In this document: positions 59,706-64,000 of the stretch, piece by piece
Layout: each line of letters opens with the position of its first letter
Numbering within the stretch: position 1 is the first letter of the stretch
NCBI GenBank assembly: GCA_018902385.1
Contig: JABSSW010000024.1
Coordinates: 248,001-312,000, forward strand
Length of the DNA stretch: 64,000 nt
DNA from: Physcia stellaris
Taxonomy: Eukaryota > Ascomycota > Lecanoromycetes > Caliciales > Physciaceae
Direction: 5' to 3'
Position numbers and translations under genes: made by a program
The notes under the pieces: model-generated
The model's database searches: none
What the model saw: the letters and a program-made list of their open reading frames with translations, nothing else
What the model was told of the DNA's origin: nothing

Positions 59706-61347
59706 TTAGATTTCCAGAGTCGTGTACTTCGCCAACAAATCGTTGACAATCCGTTCAGCCATATCCTCATCTAATCGCTCAGCTCCTTCATCGCCGTGTT
59801 CCGGATCTAGGTTATCATTGTGGTTTCTCTCGTCTACCTCAATATCAACCTCGTTCATAGCGTCCTCGGGCATATAGGAGCCTCTGAGCTGGGCCACGGG
59901 TAGGGCCTGATGAGTATCAGACATGCCATGAAGCTGAGAGCGATGACGCTCATGGGAGCGACGACGCTCATAGGAGATGTGACGCTCATGCCATGGTGTT
60001 TCCTGGTCCTTTAATGCGGAACAATCCAGTAGGATAAGAATGCGCCTCACTGGTGTTCCTGTTCTCGGGTCTTTTGACGATGACATCTTGTGAAATGTGA
60101 TCCTAGATATCGTAGCCCCTCTATGAGTTTCTTGAAACCTTTCTATAAGACGTAATTCGATACTGGACATTTTTGATAATTGCGTGAAGACATCGTCTCT
60201 TCTCCACCAACTCAGCTTGTGTAATTGGCGTTGAATATCAGTCTGTTTGAGGGGCAGTTCTACGATATCCCAATTAAAAACGTCGGCATGGGGATTGAAA
60301 TCAAAAACCGGTGTGGCAAGACGTGCTTCCAAGATGGTCTCCCTCGTACTATATGACGATTCAAGACTTTGCTGAGGCGTATCGTTGACCTGTCTAACAT
60401 TGGCTGGCTCACGTCGTTTCGACCGACCGAAATGCTCACGGTCTGGAGTGATAACCGCTCTCGCCTTCGCGGTTCTGGCTGTCGGACGGAAGCGGAAGCG
60501 TCTCCGTATCTTCGGTTTAACGGCGCCTGATTGCTTCGTTTGAGAAGAATCGGGTTCCGATCCATTCGCTAGCGGAAGGTCAGGACCCTCCTGCGCTAAC
60601 GCTTGTAGCGCAGGAGGGTCCTGAGCTAATGGAGGCACTGTCGCCACAGGGATCTCGCCCTCGTTTATATCCAACCGCTCATTAGTAGGCTCGTCCTGGG
60701 GCGAAGTAATCTCTTTTTTGGCTTTTGAGGAAGCAATGGTTTGACTCAAAGCAACGATGGCGCTAACGAGTAATGAGTGATCATCTGCTGTCAAAGATGA
60801 CGGTAGGTTCCTTTCTCCAGATTAGCTTGAGACGAGAAGCGTACCTGGGTACCGCTCACAGTGCCGCGAGCTTCTTAGAGTATGCCAAAGTAGTCACTTG
60901 TAGAATCAACATCAACGTCTCCCGAGCGTCCCTTAGATCGATGCAAAGTCTATCAATGCCTGGCTGGAAAAAAGGCCATTTGAGGGCTTCGAGCTTTGAA
61001 AGAATAACCTTCCCTGGTATCGTGTCTTTCTGTTGTAGTTGCTTGCTAGATTTCATCAAGACGTCTTTGAGAGCCTCAAAGATTCTTTCGCATGCCTCAG
61101 CCGAAGCTTGAGTGGTATGAAGACTGTTATTGTTGAAAATGCTGGTAGCTGCGTTTTCGTCCGATGAAATCATCAGCTCACCGATTTGTTGAAGAACATT
61201 GGAAGTAAGAGATACAGCGCTTCCAATCGACCTGATACGATCTGCAGCAGTAGTCACTTGATTAGAGAATGAGATAAGTTTTATGGAGGTTTGTACACCA
61301 GCTGTAGCGATCGCTAAGATCGAAGCAGCGATACCGACGCCTTCCAT
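59706..61347 (-). CDS. STAND-type fungal N-terminal-domain protein without NACHT
   Basis: 530 residues in two exons: 61347..60860 and 60810..59706. The acceptor GAGAAAG was chosen because it alone joins the frames (KLAALNLPSSLTADDHSLL). Residues 1–160 match the helical fungal N-terminal domain of STAND/NACHT proteins (PF17111-like): GVGIAASILAIATAGVQTSI, then a long amphipathic helix, ACERIFEALKDVL and LCIDLRDARETLMLILQVTT. In full-length receptors a NACHT or NB-ARC ATPase follows. Here comes only a disordered stretch (about 180–300; basic patch RRRFRFRP) and a C-terminal domain (FNWDIVELPLKQTDIQRQL, FTQLSKMSSIELRLIERFQE) I do not recognise. No Walker A is present. It may be an orphan signalling adaptor in programmed cell death or self-recognition (inference). 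Confidence 0.75.
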
Positions 61348-63597
61348 ACTGGTTTCAGGACCTGAGATAGTGTCTCTGAGATATTAGCGAGGACAATGAG
61401 GGGAGAAAGAGCTTATATCTGCTTGAGAAGGGGCTCTGCGACTGCAGACGAGTTTCAAGTCACGCTCAGCCTCGCTCCCCGAATTGATATGCAGCTAGAC
61501 TCCCGCTAGACTTGACTCAGTATTATGTAGCTAAAGCTGCTGTGTAACGTCCATGACGGGGGTGCCAGAACTCTTGGCCGTCTTCCCTGGGCTACTCTCC
61601 ACACCAAGAATATTCGATCTGTCCCGGAAATCCAGGATTTTCGATTTTCGGAGGCCCTGCGGAGATAAAAGTACGATGTTGTGATTTTCTTTTTATAGTT
61701 GGCTACTTGGGCTTTTCTGACTTGTAGAGATGACATATGTCTACCCATCAACGAGCGGGTGAGCCTCGCGAGCACTTTACGATGGCCCTAGACATCATTC
61801 ACAAAGAACTGATGTCAGTAGCTATGATCGGTGCTTCTGGTGGCTATGTACGTGACTCTCAGCTGTCCGTGATACACGCAAAAGAGGCATTTTGTACAAC
61901 CGAGTATACCTGGCTGACACCGCGTACAGGGGGTTCGCCATTATCGGTAGGCTGTAAAGCTGAAAAACTCGAAGAGACACGTAAGGCGATAATAACGAGA
62001 TACTGACCAGATTGCTATTAGGTTCCCTCCAGGCTTGTGGAAGTCAAACTTCAGAACAAGGGAGACGCAACACTTTTTGATTCCCCGACGATGCTTCCAA
62101 GGAGCAAGCAGCTGTTGAGTATGACGTCGAAACAAAGAGTACGTATGTACTTTTAGCTTCCGGGGGGGGCGCACTAGACGCATTTGAGCTAATATGCTAC
62201 ACATCGGGTTAGCACGGTAAGAAAAGAGGATAACTAGCACAGAGGTAGAAGGGCACGAGATCAGGGCCCGATACGGTCAATAAATGAGTGTATGCTCCTG
62301 GTTGTAAGGTGGGTTAATTATCACTATCTAGGAGGGTGCTACAGGCGGTTTTGTACAAGGTCGAATGCCAAGCATTTAAGGCTAGTCACGTGCCACATGC
62401 AATATGGGCCAATTACCAGTTTCTTGTTACTCCCCTGCAACATGGTATCAATTGAGGGCTTGACTACAATCCGAAAGGAGCTTCGCTGAAGACTCTTGGC
62501 TTCGCTGAGCCCGCGACATTGGATTCGAACTCGTGAAAGCTGGAAACGAACTCGTGAGTTCGTAAGTTCTGTCAGAGTTTACAGCGAAGCCCACGGCCCT
62601 CAGCGAAGCCGAGAACTTCGCTGAAGTTCTTTGGTTTCGCTCGAAGTTCTGTCACCAACTCACGATACGACACACATCCGAGATGCTAAAATGAAATGTA
62701 TACAACTTTGGGTGGGATTAAAGGCTTGATAACGAGATGGTTCACACCCTTCTTTGACAAACCTTGACCTGCGAGCTGTTCTGTTAATCACATTTATACG
62801 ACAATGATGAGACACTTCAAGTCCCGAATCAAAGCAAGCTCAAAAAGCCCCGAAAACGCCCTAGCAATCAGAATTGAAAGAGTTCTCGCGACAATTCTGC
62901 TCACATCGGCTTGTCATGAGATCACGTGGTTTGTGTCTCTCCCGCTACCTATCTCAAACGCAGCTCCCTTTCTAGAGCCGATCAGGTAGAATTTTTTCTC
63001 CCTATCAAAGGCAGTATTATTAGCGCCGCAGAGGTTGTCGTAGGCGACGGCACTCAACTTAACCGCAAAGGTAGAATAATACAACATGGTCTTGGCGTGG
63101 GGATGATATGTCCGTGAGATATGCACGGTTTTATATGCGGCATCTTGACGTTTGGAGACGAACTGCACTACGGAATGACAGCAACCCGTTGGCTGTAGCA
63201 CCAAATCCTGTGATGCGCTTAGATCTTCACCAATTGGAACCATTCCTTCAGCAACGTCCCGAGCCCACTTTATATTTCCGACGCGCATATCACGGACATA
63301 AAACAGCCGAGTACGAGAATAGAAGCGATATCTCACTTTCCGGCCAACGGCTGGATACGAAGTTTTGGCCAAGTCGTACATTGAGCCGACTGGTTCCCAA
63401 TGCTCAACGAATATCGCACCGAGCAGCTAAAACTGCAGGCCACGTACGATAAGGTGAAAAAGCGTTTCATTCGAGCTCTTAAAAAGCCTCGACTGACGCC
63501 ACTCCGCTCTACCATGCAACACATATCTATTGAAAGCCTCTACATTATTCACTATTCCTAACTACGATGTTAGACCCTGGTTCCAGACCTTAGCTCG
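61348..63597. other. Gene-poor interval with short repeats
   Basis: 2.25 kb. From about 62480 to 62680, CTTCGCTGA and its reverse complement occur several times, with AACTCGTGA words between. A 155-codon minus frame (62914–63381) has no recognised motif, signal or splice partner, so I leave it uncalled. No transposon ends are seen. Confidence 0.5.
62480..62680. repeat. Cluster of CTTCGCTGA direct and inverted repeats
   Basis: At least five near-copies of CTTCGCTGAAG or its reverse complement (CAGCGAAG) lie within 200 bp, interspersed with AACTCGTGA/G words. The copies point both ways. Confidence 0.75.
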
Positions 63598-64000
63598 ATG
63601 AGTCTAACATTTCGAGTGCTCTGGCTCTTGATATCCATATCAGTCACACATGCGTATCCAAATCAAAGAAACGTGCTTCAGCAGCCAACGTTCCACATCG
63701 AAAAGGATCCGAGAAAACCCCTATGGCGCAATGTAACATCGCAGCAAGTCTTCAGTCTCAAGACCAACCGCATCAGAACTCAATGGCACGATAACCTCTC
63801 GCTACTCAAGAGAGGGGCTCCAGATGCGGTGTCTATCCATGTAGATCCACATCACCTCTTCGCATGGACGCCCATCAAGCTGGGTGGTCAGTCTGATCCC
63901 CCTATTCGATGCAACATAGCTGACGTAAGTCCTGGCAACAGTGCAGCAGCTAGGCCTAATGCTGGACATCGGATCAACCCAATTGTAATAACCCCCACCC
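63598..64000 (+). CDS. Secreted protein, 5' part only (runs off the window)
   Basis: The ATG at 63598 starts MSLTFRVLWLLISISVTHAY, a textbook signal peptide with likely cleavage after THA. The frame stays open to the window end. A perfect donor, GTAAGT, lies in phase after residue 109 (GAC|GTAAGT at 63925), so the first exon probably ends there. The mature part seen (VFSLKTNRIRTQW, LLKRGAPDAVSIHVDPHHLF) has a KR site and no family I recognise. No stop or second exon is in the window. Upstream lies gene-poor DNA. Confidence 0.6.
   Translation, partial: MSLTFRVLWLLISISVTHAYPNQRNVLQQPTFHIEKDPRKPLWRNVTSQQVFSLKTNRIRTQWHDNLSLLKRGAPDAVSIHVDPHHLFAWTPIKLGGQSDPPIRCNIADVSPGNSAAARPNAGHRINPIVITPT

Overview
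The window is nuclear DNA of a filamentous ascomycete (Pezizomycotina). Nearly every gene is split by short GT–AG introns of about 45–90 bp. The gene set is typically fungal: Vtc1, Rsp5 with micro-exons, Ccz1, a GPI-type GH76 mannanase, a Pth11-like rhodopsin-fold protein, two DUF6594 proteins, a PaFS-like chimeric terpene synthase and a truncated STAND-type protein. An AT-rich island with a decayed retroelement suggests RIP-like mutation. The class cannot be fixed from the sequence.

Left third (1–31 kb), mostly housekeeping. In order: MTR4/DOB1 exosome helicase (3' end outside the window), VTC1, an Alba-domain protein, a DUF6594 membrane protein, a small unknown gene, an AHC1-like zinc-finger protein, the RSP5 HECT ubiquitin ligase, the nuclear poly(A)-binding protein PAB2, the Rab7-GEF subunit CCZ1, a Pth11/rhodopsin-like protein, GH76, an RlpA/expansin-like secreted protein, a conserved coiled-coil protein broken by one base, and a short RecQ helicase. 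I resolved exon–intron structures from reading frame, splice sites and family motifs.

Middle (31.9–44 kb), accessory and the most unusual part. A 4.8-kb nearly stop-free stretch appears to encode one protein of about 1,600 residues. It has nine signal-peptide-like hydrophobic segments in tandem, five C-x11-C modules, a 96-bp tandem repeat and a C-terminal transmembrane anchor. Next come an AT-rich island (about 38.0–40.4 kb) with a mutated Ty1/copia gag-pol on the minus strand, a small signal-peptide/transmembrane gene that looks like a one-module relative, and a second DUF6594 gene.

Right third (44.6–61.4 kb), a small terpenoid locus and decayed genes. A bZIP regulator has become a pseudogene. 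An MFS exporter, a chimeric prenyltransferase–terpene cyclase and a cytochrome P450 are open. The cyclase has Lys in place of the Glu of its NSE metal-binding triad. Then comes an ACR3 arsenite-permease pseudogene with several lesions, a 393-bp hairpin (foldback) element near its 3' end and a 198-bp MITE in an intron. After it is a STAND N-terminal-domain protein without a NACHT module. A secreted-protein gene starts at 63,598 and runs off the right edge.

A theme across the window is loss of one base in short C or G runs (about 11,395, 28,203, 33,854 and 36,222). Each loss breaks a frame that otherwise continues. Either the assembly undercalls homopolymers or these genes are decaying; raw reads would decide.
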